A stretch of DNA of 64,000 nucleotides from NCBI RefSeq assembly GCF_023898315.1, contig NC_064622.1, positions 352,823,234 to 352,887,233 of the forward strand, written 5' to 3'. The notes beneath the pieces are model-generated. The model searched no databases and was not told where the DNA came from. It saw only the letters and a program-made list of their open reading frames with translations. Shown piece by piece: positions 24,335-35,610 of the stretch (position 1 is the first letter of the stretch; the number at the start of each line of letters is the position of its first letter). Source of the stretch: Schistocerca nitens. Lineage: Eukaryota; Arthropoda; Insecta; Orthoptera; Acrididae. The translations under genes were made by a program, and so were the position numbers.

Positions 24335-25706
24335 CACTGATCAGCCAGAATATTCTGACCATCCATCTAACAGACGGTATGTCCACCTTTAGAGCGGATA
24401 ACAGCGGCAACGCATCGTGGCGTGGTGGTAATGAGGTATATCAACAACACCTGTCGGCAGCTGAGGGTTTCAATTAATTATCATTGATTGTAGAGAAGCT
24501 GCTTGGTCATCAATGGTATCTGTTCTTTCGAGAACAGTTACTATCTTCATAAATATAGCATTAAAGTAACTGCTCAGGCAAAACCACACAAACTACACAC
24601 GGTTGCGTGAAAACACTTCCACAAACAACTGGTCACTGTGGAACAACAAGGACGAATCACAAGTCGACACACATAGAGAACCCAGAAGTGGTCGGCGACC
24701 AAATAAACGTCGTCCGATGAGACGACCGACCGAACGACCAACCAAAAGGTCGTCCCAAGTCATGTGTATTGGCAATGGTCGGGGAAGCCATGGCTGTCCG
24801 GACCTCACTGCTGCTCCGTCCCAACTCAACTCCCGACACACGACGACCCAGAAATACTAGCGGTAGCTCCAAAGATAGTAAGACAGTGCTCTTATCGATA
24901 AGCGCTGCTGCTGCCACTCATGGGCAAGCAAGCCAGCCAATAAATCGAAGAAGAAACGGGTCGCCAATACCGCAAAGACAAGATGTCAAGTAATAAAAGG
25001 CACGAACACGAGCCGCGCACGGCTCAGTGTTCTTCGAACCACACTATCACACTCCTGGTGACATGGTGCATTATCTTTGTTCAAAGAAATGTGGCCGTCA
25101 TGAAGGCTGTACGTGGTCTGCAACCTGGGTACGATACGCCTTGGTAGCCATGGTGTCTTGCAAAAGCTGCACTGGACCCATGGGAACCCTCCTGAATGTT
25201 CCTCAGTACGTAATGGAGCTACTGCCAGCTTGTTTTCGTCCCACAGTACAGGTGTCAGGGAGTTGTTCCCCTGGAAGACGACGGGTTCGCGCCCTCCTAT
25301 TGGGCTGATGAACAATTAATCGGAATTAATTAGACCACGCAGTGCTCTGCCACTAAGCCAATGTCCAGTGCTGATGGTCATGTGGCCATTTCAGTCATAG
25401 TTGTCGATGTTGTGGTTTCACCTTGGTTTCGCCACGTGTCCATCACAGCACTCCTCGAACACCCGACAAGTCGTGCAGTTTCCGAAATGCTCGTGCCGAG
25501 CCTCAAGGCCATCACAATCAGCCCTCGGTTAAACCAGAATAGGTCGCACACCTTTCCCATCCTCCACACGGACCGCATGCTCACTCATTCAACATGCAAC
25601 GTGCATGTGACTGCTAACAGTCATTCCTCTCCAGGTGACGCTGCTATCGCCTGGACCAATTTGTATCCATAGTGGGTCAGTGGCTATAACGTTCTGATGG
25701 TCAGTG
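24335..25706 (-). mobile_element. degenerate Tc1-like transposon (1.37 kb)
   Basis: Inverted ends CACTGATCAGCCAGAATATT (24335) and, on the other strand, CACTGACCATCAGAACGTTA (25706) are flanked by TA. Minus-strand coding traces fit a Tc1 transposase. A helix-turn-helix piece, NRGLIVMALRLGTSISETAR then LVGCSRSAV, lies at about 25540-25430. A catalytic KDNAPCHQE piece at about 25070 corresponds to the second Asp motif (D-N-x-x-x-H). A C-terminal VAAVIRSKGGHTVC then a stop lies near 24390. Frames are broken between these and a GC-rich block around 24650-24990 does not align to a transposase, so it is inactive. Confidence 0.7.
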
Positions 25707-26412
25707 TAAGTGCTGTAGCGTGCTAGACTTTTTGGTGCACAACGTTCCTAGAGAGCTACGCTGAGTTAGTTTATATTTTTTTAAATGTTGTCTTTATTCT
25801 AAATAGTGTTAACGTACGTTTATTTATTTTGCCTGCAGCTTACCGAGAGGAGAGGAGGGAGGACCAGCGTCTGGTCAGTAACGGTCGCGGAAAACCAACC
25901 AGCCAACGGCCATCCGACAAGAGAAAACGCCACTGGACCCATCTACATAAGTTATATTTAATTATTCTATAGTGTTAAGCAAAAATAAATGTGTTATTAT
26001 AAAAGACGAAACGCTGTGACATTGTAAATAGGTTAGTCTACGGTCATCTGCCAAACTCTGTTCTATCTGCCAAATTGTTAACAGTACTGAAAGTATTATA
26101 TCTGTTTATGATAACACGTTTTCTTACATTTTGCATTTGATTGTTTCTGAAGAATATAATACAGTTGATTCAAAAGTTTTTTATTGTATGGGAAGAAGTT
26201 GTTGGAAAACTTAAAAATGCATTAGGAAAAAAATGGGAGACTTTTAATGAACATCTCTCATTTTGCAGCGATTAAAGTCGTTTTAGCCAAAGAAAAGAAA
26301 TGAAGTGAAGCTATTCTTACCTATTTATTTATAAGAAGCCACAAGTAAAGTCTATAGCCAGTAATATAATTCATATGTCAAAATTCAGTAACAACACGGC
26401 ACTTGGAGTATA
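25707..26412. other. unassigned AT-rich sequence
   Basis: A GA-rich patch near 25840-25940. Otherwise no open frame or repeat recognised. Confidence 0.4.
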
Positions 26413-27074
26413 CGAAGGTTATTCGGCAAGTAAGGAACGATCGGTCGCGAAATAGAAACCACAGTAAAAATCCGATGAAGTTTTGCACAGGTGTGTTGGG
26501 CAATGTCTCTAGTAGGGTCGTTGTTCGCGTTACGTAGTTCTTTTTAGTTCTGAGCACACAGGGAACACATAAAGACACCTAGAACAATAGCGTCTCCCGC
26601 CAAGTACGAGGGCCTGGTGTGAAATTTCGCCTGAAGCTATGTAGCCACCATTACATAAATGTCGTGCGTTTTCTTCTTCAAGACAATTTTCAGCCGCATT
26701 CTGCAGGGACAATGAAGATGCTACTGCATCGGTTTCAATTGGAAATGTTTGATTACCCACAATACACCCCGTAATTGTCTCCCTCTGAGTTTCATTCTGC
26801 TCACATGAACCGCTGACTATGAAGACAACATTTTGGCACAGACAACGAGCTGTAGACCAGCGTAGAGAATTGGCGGAAAGCACTGTCGGCTGCCTTATAT
26901 AATGAGGGTATTGGAAAGTTGGTACAACGCTACGACAAACGTATAAGCCGGATCGGCGGCTATGGAGATAAGTAGCTGGAAGTTGTAGCTAATTGTTGCA
27001 AATAAAACAGTTTTGATTTTCACTGCGGTTTCCACTTCGCGACCTATCGTTCCTTACATTCCGAATAGCCTTCT
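26413..27074. mobile_element. non-autonomous DNA transposon with about 60-bp inverted ends
   Basis: The left end (26413 to about 26472) and right end (about 27015-27074) are inverted copies at about 85% identity. Both contain the block AAGGAACGAT-x-GGTCGCGAA and end near GAAGG-TATTCGG, and TA dinucleotides flank both ends. The 660-bp element is too short for a full transposase. A 117-codon minus-strand frame (26883-26530) has no recognised domain. It is likely an internally deleted mariner-type derivative (MITE-like). Confidence 0.75.
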
Positions 27075-27225
27075 TATGAACTATGGATTACCTTCGGGAC
27101 AACAAAGTCCGCCACACACTATAAGTTTTCATAGCTACAGAAAACTCAATATGAGAAAAAGACAAATTTTAACGAGAGAATGAGATGAAAATGTAACGAT
27201 GTGTGGCAAGAATAGACCACAAATA

Positions 27226-28647
27226 CACTCCTGGAAATTGAAATAAGAACACCGTGAATTCATTGTCCCAGGAAGGGGAAACTTTATTGACACATTCCTG
27301 GGGTCAGATACATCACATGATCACACTGACAGAACCACAGGCACATAGACACAGGCAACAGAGCATGCACAATGTCGGCACTAGTACAGTGTATATCCAC
27401 CTTTCGCAGCAATGCAGGCTGCTATTCTCCCATGGAGACGATCGTAGAGATGCTCGATGTAGTCCTGTGGAACGGCTTGCCATGCCATTTCCACCTGGCG
27501 CCTCAGTTGGACCAGCGTTCGTGCTGGACGTGCAGACCGCGTGAGACGACGCTTCATCCAGTCCCAAACATGCTCAATGGGGGACAGATCCGGAGATCTT
27601 GCTGGCCAGGGTAGTTGACTTACACCTTCTAGAGCACGTTGGGTGGCACGGGATACAAGCGGACATGCATTGTCCTGTTGGAACAGCAAGTTCCCTTGCC
27701 GGTCTAGGAATGGTAGAACGATGGGTTCGATGACGGTTTGGATGTACCGTGCACTATTCAGTGTTCCCTCGACGATCACCAGTGGTGTACGGCCAGTGTA
27801 GGAGATCGCTCCCCACACCATGATGCCGGGTGTTGGCCCTGTGTGCCTCGGTCGTATGCAGTCCTGATTGTGGCGCTCACCTGCACGGCGCCAAACACGC
27901 ATACGACCATCATTGGCACCAAGGCAGAAGCGATTCTCATCGCTGAAGACGACACATCTCCATTCGTCCCTCCATTCACGCCTGTCGCGACACCACTGGA
28001 GGCGGGCTGCACGATGTTGGGGCGTGAGCGGAAGACGGCCTAACGGTGTGCGGGACCGTAGCCCAGCTTCATGGAGACGGTTGCGAATGGTCCTCGCCGA
28101 TACCCCAGGAGCAACAGTGTCCCTAATTTGCTGGGAAGTGGCGGTGCGGTCCCCTACGGCACTGCGTAGGATCCTACGGTCTTGGCGTGCATCCGTGCGT
28201 CGCTGCGGTCCGGTCCCAGGTCGACGGGCACGTGCACCTTCCGCCGACCACTGGCGACAACATCGATGTACTGTGGAGACCTCACGCCCCACGTGTTGAG
28301 CAATTCGGCGGTACGTCCACCCGGCCTCCCGCATGCCCACTATACGCCCTCGCTTAAAGTCCGTCAACTGCACATACGGTTCACGTCCACGCTGTCGCGG
28401 CATGCTACCAGTGTTAAAGACTGCGATGGAGCTCCGTATGCCACGGCAAACTGGCTGACACTGACGGCGGCGGTGCACAAATGCTGCGCAGCTAGCGCCA
28501 TTCGACGGCCAACACCGCGGTTCCTGGTGTGTCCGCTGTGCCGTGCGTGTGATCATTGCTTGTACAGCCCTCTCGCAGTGTCCGGAGCAAGTATGGTGGG
28601 TCTGACACACCGGTGTCAATGTGTTCTTTTTTCCATTTCCAGGAGTG
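27226..28647 (-). mobile_element. full-length Tc1-family transposon, copy 1
   Basis: 1422-bp element flanked by TA (27224-27225 and 28648-28649). The outer inverted ends begin CACTCCTGGAAAT and match at about 25 of 27 positions. Copies 2 (35944-37365) and 3 (43463-44884) have exactly the same length and near-identical sequence. It carries one transposase frame. Confidence 0.95.
27381..28403 (-). CDS. Tc1-family transposase, copy 1 (340 aa, open but probably impaired)
   Basis: Cut-and-paste DNA transposase acting in the nucleus on the element's own inverted ends, targeting TA. I chose the start MPRQRGREP because it gives a family-typical 340 aa. The frame stays open for 72 codons upstream, but that stretch shows no domain. 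Two helix-turn-helix regions lie at about residues 12-55 and 70-120. The DDE catalytic domain has Asp155 (FSDE), Asp244 (QQDN) and Glu277 (SPIEH). Asp244 and Glu277 are separated by 32 residues by my count, against 34 in typical Tc1 proteins. This copy reads DNACPLV where the others read DNARPHV. The His is strongly conserved in the superfamily, so activity may be reduced. It also has ENR for ESR after the first Asp. No other break was seen. Confidence 0.92.
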   Translation of the reverse strand: MPRQRGREPYVQLTDFKRGRIVGMREAGWTYRRIAQHVGREVSTVHRCCRQWSAEGARARRPGTGPQRRTDARQDRRILRSAVGDRTATSQQIRDTVAPGVSARTIRNRLHEAGLRSRTPLGRLPLTPQHRAARLQWCRDRREWRDEWRCVVFSDENRFCLGANDGRMRVWRRAGERHNQDCIRPRHTGPTPGIMVWGAISYTGRTPLVIVEGTLNSARYIQTVIEPIVLPFLDRQGNLLFQQDNACPLVSRATQRALEGVSQLPWPARSPDLSPIEHVWDWMKRRLTRSARPARTLVQLRRQVEMAWQAVPQDYIEHLYDRLHGRIAACIAAKGGYTLY

Positions 28648-28649
28648 TA

Positions 28650-29224
28650 GATATTTCAAAAGAGGCTCAGAAAAAGATTCCTGAAAATAGTGACCATGTC
28701 TAACAAATTATCGATAGCAATGACGATTTGCAGCCTGTCCCATCGTGTTAACCCCCCTGTTACTAACATGTTGCGGTGGGACATGGTGGCAACCTAGAAC
28801 ACAATCCTAGATGCTAAGCTGTGACAAATCAGTTGATTCAATAACAGCAGCAAGACTGTCTTCACAGTATCTCTTGCACGTTACGGAAAAGGTAAGTCAA
28901 TCTCTATACTTAATATATTGCTCTTCCTCCAACAACTAGAGCTATGATCCACCGATTTGAACTCATATTCTCTTTATCCTAGAGATACATCGCACGTCAA
29001 TTAGTCAGGAAGTTCTGTCTGACAAGTTTGCGTCAATCAAATCATCACTATGACAGAAAAACAAATGATGCAGAGCGAGGAGTTTCTCTTACGGTTTCAT
29101 AACGCAGTGGACAGGCTTCCGGCGGCTTTAGAGACTCGTCAACTTTTGCCGTGCTGTCATTGGCCACTAAGAACATTATGGAGTAATTACTGTCACTGTA
29201 TATTCTATAGCTACAAAAAGCTTT
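28650..29224. other. unassigned sequence
   Basis: No recognisable gene. A 78-codon plus-strand frame at 29050-29286 runs into SINE copy 4 and is not considered coding. Confidence 0.4.
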
Positions 29225-29417
29225 CAAAAATGGCTCTGAGCACTATGGGACTCAACTGCTGTGGTCATAAGTCCCCTAGAACGTAGAACTACTTAAACCT
29301 AACTAACCTAAGGACATCACACACATCCATGCCCGAGGCACGATTCGAACCTGCGACCGTAGCGGACGTGCGGTTCCAGACTGGAGCGCCTTTAACCGCG
29401 CGGCCACTCCGGCCGGC
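29225..29417 (-). mobile_element. tRNA-headed SINE, copy 4
   Basis: Minus-strand copy with complement B-box near 29345 and GGCCGG end near 29411. The target duplication CAAAAAGCTTTC is at 29213-29224 and 29418-29429. Confidence 0.93.
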
Positions 29418-29929
29418 CAAAAAGCTTTCGTCTGCTTACGTTTCGAGAACTTTCAAAATTCGAGGAATCACCTGACACGATTTAGTCGCCTGTCTTGTCA
29501 CAAATGTTTCCGACGGACTTTAGTGCAAGACAGTTTGATACTCCTCTCTTCCCCAACAACACAATTTCGTCAGGAAAAATAAACTGTCTTCTACTCCATT
29601 ATTCGCGTCTCGCAGAACGATTAGAAGCCTAGCTACTGGACTACGCAAGACCTGTGATGATACGGTAGTGTTCTTCGGTGACTACCCAAGAGCAATATCA
29701 TTCTGATTAGATAACGTTACTAGTATCTAACTATACAGCGCTAAATGGCATTGCTTTCGAGACTGGAAAATTTTAATTCAAAAATTAATTATTTTGCCTT
29801 GAAGGGAGAAGCAATTAATATTCATTAATAGAAATGGATGTTGATACCTTTACGTATAGCCACAATATGGGTCTTATTTTTCATGTACATCTAGGCTGCA
29901 CAAACCACTTAAAGGTGCGTGTTGGACGG
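29418..29929. other. unassigned sequence
   Basis: No open frame or repeat recognised between the SINE and the LINE fragment. Confidence 0.4.
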
Positions 29930-30235
29930 TACTTGTGACATCGCTAGCACGTCTCTTCCATCCTCGTTGAACTAGTGAGGGCTACACGGGAAGAGCGTGT
30001 GCCGCACAAGATCGTAGAGCAACTCCCTAACGCTCTGCTGCTTACTAATCCAAGAGCTCCACACTGAAGAACAATAGTCAACCACCCATCGAACTAATTT
30101 CTGAGTCAGTCAACCTGTGGATGAATTAAATTTCCTTTAGGGTCTTTCGATAAATCTCAGTCCGCCGCTTGCTTTCCCTATAACTAGTTTTATGTGGCCA
30201 TCCCAGTTCAGGTCACTACTAGACACAGGATGACA
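29930..30235 (-). mobile_element. LINE C-terminal fragment (left of the amplified element)
   Basis: The minus strand reads SSDLNWDGHIKLVIGKASGG then LRFIERP, the conserved region after the reverse transcriptase in Jockey/CR1-type LINEs (SDL-W-HI...KA---LGFI-R). The rest of the same LINE appears to continue at 35793-35941, 37368-37500 and about 37756-37850. It was split by the amplified mariner-type element, Tc1 copy 2 and a SINE. Confidence 0.55.
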
Positions 30236-30299
30236 ATTATTGAACTACATGAAAAGAAAACGTAAATCATTTACAAACTACGGTGTGCACACACTTTAT

Positions 30300-30658
30300 T
30301 CAACATGTGACCGTCACTACAGATGTTTGGATTTCGGTTAAGACATGTTCGATACGCCTGCCATCATTGGCGATGATATGGCGCAGACGAATAGCAAATT
30401 CTGAATGATCAGCTGAAGTGTCGGAACGTCGATGCTGTCGATGACTCCTGAATGGCTGGTTTTCGCTCAGCAATGATTTTGGGGTTACTGCTGTACACCT
30501 TGTCTTTAATATAGCACAAAAAAGAGTCGCATGTGTTGAGATCTCGAGATTACGGCGGCCAATCGAGGCCCGTGTCCGTGGCCTCTGAGTATCTCGCAGC
30601 CAGAATGCAGTCCCCAAAGTACTCCTCCAGGATATCACTCTCCTGCGTCGATGCGGTA
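30300..30658 (-). pseudogene. C-terminal transposase remnant of the amplified element
   Basis: The minus strand reads PHRRRRVISW at the array edge, an SRDLNTCDSF piece (the family's SPDLNTCDFF, with the last catalytic acidic residue), IKDKVYSSNPKIIAE, and an end reading RLRHIIANDGRRIEHVLTEI. These lie in different frames, and a stop lies just before SRDLNT. This unique segment anchors the array to a DDE transposase. Confidence 0.7.
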
Positions 30659-33600
30659 GAGCTCCGGCTTCCATGAACCACATCTTGTAGAAATCAGGGT
30701 CACTTTGGATAACAGGGAGGATATCATCTTCCAAAACTTTCAGGTACCATTCGGTAGTCATCGTGTCATCAAGGAATATCGCAGAGCTCCGGCTTCCATG
30801 AACCACATCTTGTAACAATCAGGGTCACTTTGGATAACAGGGAGGATATCATCTTCCAAAACTTTCAGGTACTGTTCGGTAGTCATCGTGTCATCAAGGA
30901 ATATCGCAGAGCTCCGGCTTCCATGAACCACATCTTGTAGAAATCAGGGTCACTTTGGATAACAGGGAGGATATCATCTTCCAAAACTTTCAGGTACCGT
31001 TCGGTAGTCATCGTGTCATCAAGGAATATCGCACCAATTATTGTGTTACTGAACATTGCACACTGCACAGTCACCCGTTGAGGGTGTAGAGACTTCTCGA
31101 TCGCGATGGGGTAGAGCTCCGGCTTCCATGAACCACATCTTGTAGAAATCAGGGTCACTTTGGATAACAGGGAGGATATCATCTTCCAAAACTTTCAGGT
31201 ACCGTTCAGTAGTCATCGTGTCATCAAGAAATATCGCAGAGCTCTGGCTTCCATGAACCACATCTTGTAGAAATCAGGGTCACTTTGGATAACAGGGAGG
31301 ATATCATCTTCCAAAATTTTCAGGTACCGTTCGGTAGTCATCGTGTCGTCAAGGAATATCGCAGAGCTCCGGCTTCCATGAACCACATCTTGTAGAAATC
31401 AGGGTCACCTTGGATAACAGGGAGGATATCATCTTCCAAAACTTTCAGGTACCGTTCGGTAGTCATCGTGTCATCAAGGAATATCGCACCAATTATTGTG
31501 TTACTGAACATTGCACACTGCACAGTCACCCGTTGAGGGTGTAGAGACTTCTCGATCGCGATGGGGTAGAGCTCCGGCTTCCATGAACCACATCTTGTAG
31601 AAATCAGGGTCACTTTGGATAACAGGGAGGATATCATGTTCCAAAACTTTCAGGTACCGTTCGGTAGTCATCGTGTCATCAAGGAATATCGCAGAGCTCC
31701 GGCTTCCATGAACCACATCTTGTAGAAATCAGGGTCACTTTGGATAACAGGGAGGATATCATCTTCCAAAACATTCAGGTACCGTTCGGTAGTCATCGTG
31801 TCCTCAAGGAATATCGCACCAATTATTGTGTTACTGAACATTGCACACTGCACAGTCACCCGTTGAGGGTGTAGAGACTTCTCGATCGCGATGGGGTAGA
31901 GCTCCGGCTTCCATGAACCACATCTTGTAGAAATCAGGGTCACTTTGGATAACAGGGAGAATATCATCATCCAAATTTTTCAGGTACCGTTCGGTAGTCA
32001 TCGTGTCATCAAGGAATATCACAGAGCTCCGGCTTCCAAGAACCACATCTTGTAGAAATCAGGGTCACTTTGGATAACAGGGAGGATATCATCTTCCAAA
32101 ACTTTCAGGTACCGTTCGGTAGTCATCATGTCATCAAGGAATATCGCACCAATTATTGTGTTACTGAACACTGCACACTGCACAGTCACCTGTTGAGGGT
32201 GTAGAGACTTCTCGATTGCGATGGGGTAGAGCTCCGGCTTCCATGAACCACATCTTGTAGAAATCAGGGTCACTTTGGATAACAGGGAGGATATCATCTT
32301 CCAAAACTTTCAGGTACCGTTCGGTAGTCATCGTGTCATCAAGGAATATAGCAGAGCTCCGGCTTCCATGAACCACATCTTGTAGAAATCAGGGTCACTT
32401 TGGATAACAGGGAGATATCATCTTCCAAAACTTTCAGGTACCGTTCGGTAGTCATCGTGTCATCAAGGAATATAGCAGAGCTCCGGCTTCCATGAACCAC
32501 ATCTTGTAGAAATCAGGGTCACTTTGGATAACAGGGAGGATATCATCTTCCAAAACTTTCAGGTACCGTTCGGTAGTCATCGTGTCATCAAGGAATATCG
32601 CTCCAATTATTGTGTTACTGAACATTGCACACTGCACAGTCACCCGTTGAGGGTGTAGAGACTTCTCGATCGCGATGGGGTAGAGCTCCGGCTTCCATGA
32701 ACCACATCTTGTAGAAATCAGGGTCACTTTGGATAACAGGGAGGATATCATGTTCCAAAACTTTCAGGTACCGTTCGGTAGTCATCGTGTCATCAAGGAA
32801 TATCGCAGAGCTCTGGCTTCCATGAACCACATCTTGTAGAAATCAGGGTCACTTTGGATAACAGGGAGGATATCATCTTCCAAAACTTTCAGGTACCATT
32901 CGGTAGTCATCGTGTCATCAAGGAATATCGCAGAGCTCCGGCTTCCATGAACCACATCTTGTAGAAATCAGGGTCACTTTGGATAACAGGGAGGATATCA
33001 TCTTCCAAAACTTTCAGGTACCGTTCGGTAGTCATCGTGTCATCAAGGAATATCGCAGAGCTCCGGCTTCCATGAACCACATCTTGTAGCAATCAGGGTC
33101 ACTTTGGATAACAGGGAGGATATCATCTTCCAAAACTTTCAGGTACTGTTCGGTAGTCATCGTGTCATCAAGGAATATCGCAGAGCTCCGGCTTCCATGA
33201 ACCACATCTTGTAGAAATCAGGGTCACTTTGGATAACAGGGAGGATATCATCTTCCAAAACTTTCAGGTACCGTTCGGTAGTCATCGTGTCATCAAGGAA
33301 TATCGCACCAATTATTGTGTTACTGAACATTGCACACTGCACAGTCACCCGTTGAGGGTGTAGAGACTTCTCGATCGCGATGGGGTAGAGCTCCGGCTTC
33401 CATGAACCACATCTTGTAGAAATCAGGGTCACTTTGGATAACAGGGAGGATATCATCTTCCAAAACTTTCAGGTACCGTTCGGTAGTCATCATGTCATCA
33501 AGAAATATCGCAGAGCTCTGGCTTCCATGAACCACATCTTGTAGAAATCAGGGTCACTTTGGATAACAGGGAGGATATCATCTTCCAAAACTTTCAGGTA

Positions 33601-35610
33601 CCGCTCGGTAGTCATCGTGTCATCAAGGAATATCGCAGAGCTCCGGCCTCCATGAACCACATCTTGTAGAAATCAGGGTCACTTTGGATAACAGGGAGGA
33701 TATCATCTTCCAAAACTTTCAGGTACCGTTCGGTAGTCATCGTGTCATCAAGGAATATCGCACCAATTATTGTGTTACTGAACATTGCACACTGCACAGT
33801 CACCCGTTGAGGGTGTAGAGACTTCTCGATCGCGATGGGGTAGAGCTCCGGCTTCCATGAACCACATCTTGTAGAAATCAGGGTCACTTTGGATAACAGG
33901 GAGGATATCATGTTCCAAAACTTTCAGGTACCGTTCGGTAGTCATCGTGTCATCAAGGAATATCGCAGAGCTCCGGCTTCCATGAACCACATCTTGTACA
34001 AATCAGGGTCACTTTGGATAACAGGGAGGATATCATCTTCCAAAACATTCAGGTACCGTTCGGTAGTCATCGTGTCCTCAAGGAATATCGCACCAATTAT
34101 TGTGTTACTGAACATTGCACACTGCACAGTCACCCGTTGAGGGTGTAGAGACTTCTCGATCGCGATGGGGTAGTGCTCCGCCTTCCATGAACCACATCTT
34201 GTAGAAATCAGGGTCACTTTGGATAACAGGGAGAATATCATCATCCAAATTTTTCAGGTACTGTTCGGTAGTCATCGTGTCATCAAGGAATATCACAGAG
34301 CTCCGGCTTCCAAGAACCACATCTTGTAGAAATCAGGGTCACTTTGGATAACAGGGAGGATATCATCTTCCAAAACTTTCAGGTACCGTTCGGTAGTCAT
34401 CATGTCATCAAGGAATATCGCACCAATTATTGTGTTACTGAACACTGCACACTGCACAGTCACCTGTTGAGGGTGTAGAGACTTCTCGATCGCGATGGGG
34501 TAGAGCTCCGGCTTCCGTGAACCACATCTTGTAGAAATCAGGGTCACTTTGGATAACAGGGAGGATATCATCTTCCAAAACTTTCAGGTACCGTTCGGTA
34601 GTCATCGTGTCATCAAGGAATATAGCAGAGCTCCGGCTTCCATGAACCACATCTTGTAGAAATCAGGGTCACTTTGGATAACAGGGAGATATCATCTTCC
34701 AAAACTTTCAGGTACCGTTCGGTAGTCATCGTGTCATCAAGGAATATAGCAGAGCTCCGGCTTCCATGAACCACATCTTGTAGAAATCAGGGTCACTTTG
34801 GATAACAGGGAGGATATCATCTTCCAAAACTTTCAGGTACCGTTCGGTAGTCATCGTGTCATCAAGGAATATCGCTCCAATTATTGTGTTACTGAACATT
34901 GCACACTGCACAGTCACCCGTTGAGGGTGTAGAGACTTCTCGATCGCGATGGGGTAGAGCTCCGGCTTCCATGAACCACATCTTGTAGAAATCAGGGTCA
35001 CTTTGGATAACAGGGAGGATATCATCTTCCAAAACTTTCAGGTACCGTTCGGTAGTCATCGTGTCATCAAGGAATATCGCAGAGCTCTGGCTTCCATGAA
35101 CCACATCTTGTAGAAATCAGGGTCACTTTGGATAACAGGGAGGATATCATCTTCCAAAACTTTCAGGTACCATTCGGTAGTCATCGTGTCATCAAGGAAT
35201 ATCGCAGAGCTCCGGCTTCCATGAACCACATCTTGTAGAAATCAGGGTCACTTTGGATAACAGGGAGGATATCATCTTCCAAAACTTTCAGGTACCGTTC
35301 GGTAGTCATCATGTCATCAAGGAATATCGCACCAATTATTGTGTTACTGAACATTGCACACTGCACAGTCACCCGTTGAGGGTGTAGAGACTTCTCGATC
35401 GCGATGGGGTAGAGCTCCGGCTTCCATGAACCACATCTTGTAGAAATCAGGGTCACTTTGGATAACAGGGAGGATATCATCTTCCAAAACTTTCAGGTAC
35501 CGTTCGGTAGTCATCGTGTCGTCAAGGAATATCGCACCAATTATTGTGTTACTGAACATTGCACACTGCACAGTCACCCATTGAGGGTGTAGAGACTTCT
35601 CGATCGCGAA
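30659..35610 (-). repeat. two-unit tandem array with 2274-bp higher-order repeat
   Basis: Thirty-two unit starts (GAGCTC or variant) were located: 30659, 30784, 30909, 31114, 31239, 31364, 31569, 31694, 31899, 32024, 32229, 32354, 32478, 32683, 32808, 32933, 33058, then the same series shifted by 2274 to 35207, and 35412. Spacings are 125 bp (18 times), 124 bp (twice) and 205 bp (11 times). The 205-bp unit is the 125-bp unit plus 80 bp from the adjacent upstream part of the gene (coding IEKSLHPQRVTVQCAMFSNT). The shared 125 bp codes FLDDTMTTERYLKVLEDD and ILPVIQSDPDFYKMWFMEAG on the minus strand. The 15 intervals from 30784 recur in the same order from 33058 for 14 intervals. The array is noncoding as a whole, because both unit lengths break the frame. 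Confidence 0.93.

Noticed and set aside
24593-24917. Overlapping 82-86 codon frames on both strands
   Set aside because: GC-rich, Arg-rich low-complexity stretch inside a dead Tc1-like element. No recognised domain on either strand.
27254-28299. Antisense frames of 96-173 codons opposite the Tc1 transposase, repeated at each copy
   Set aside because: Shadows of a GC-rich transposase gene. Conserved only because the copies are young.
30300-35577. Family of about 30 small genes (71-100 codon frames) on the minus strand
   Set aside because: All are frames of the same repeated transposase segment. Unit lengths break the frame, and no start context or gene structure is present.
30659-35610. CRISPR-like array
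   Set aside because: Units are contiguous, carry no variable spacers, are 125-205 bp and translate to a transposase slice. This is a eukaryotic tandem repeat.
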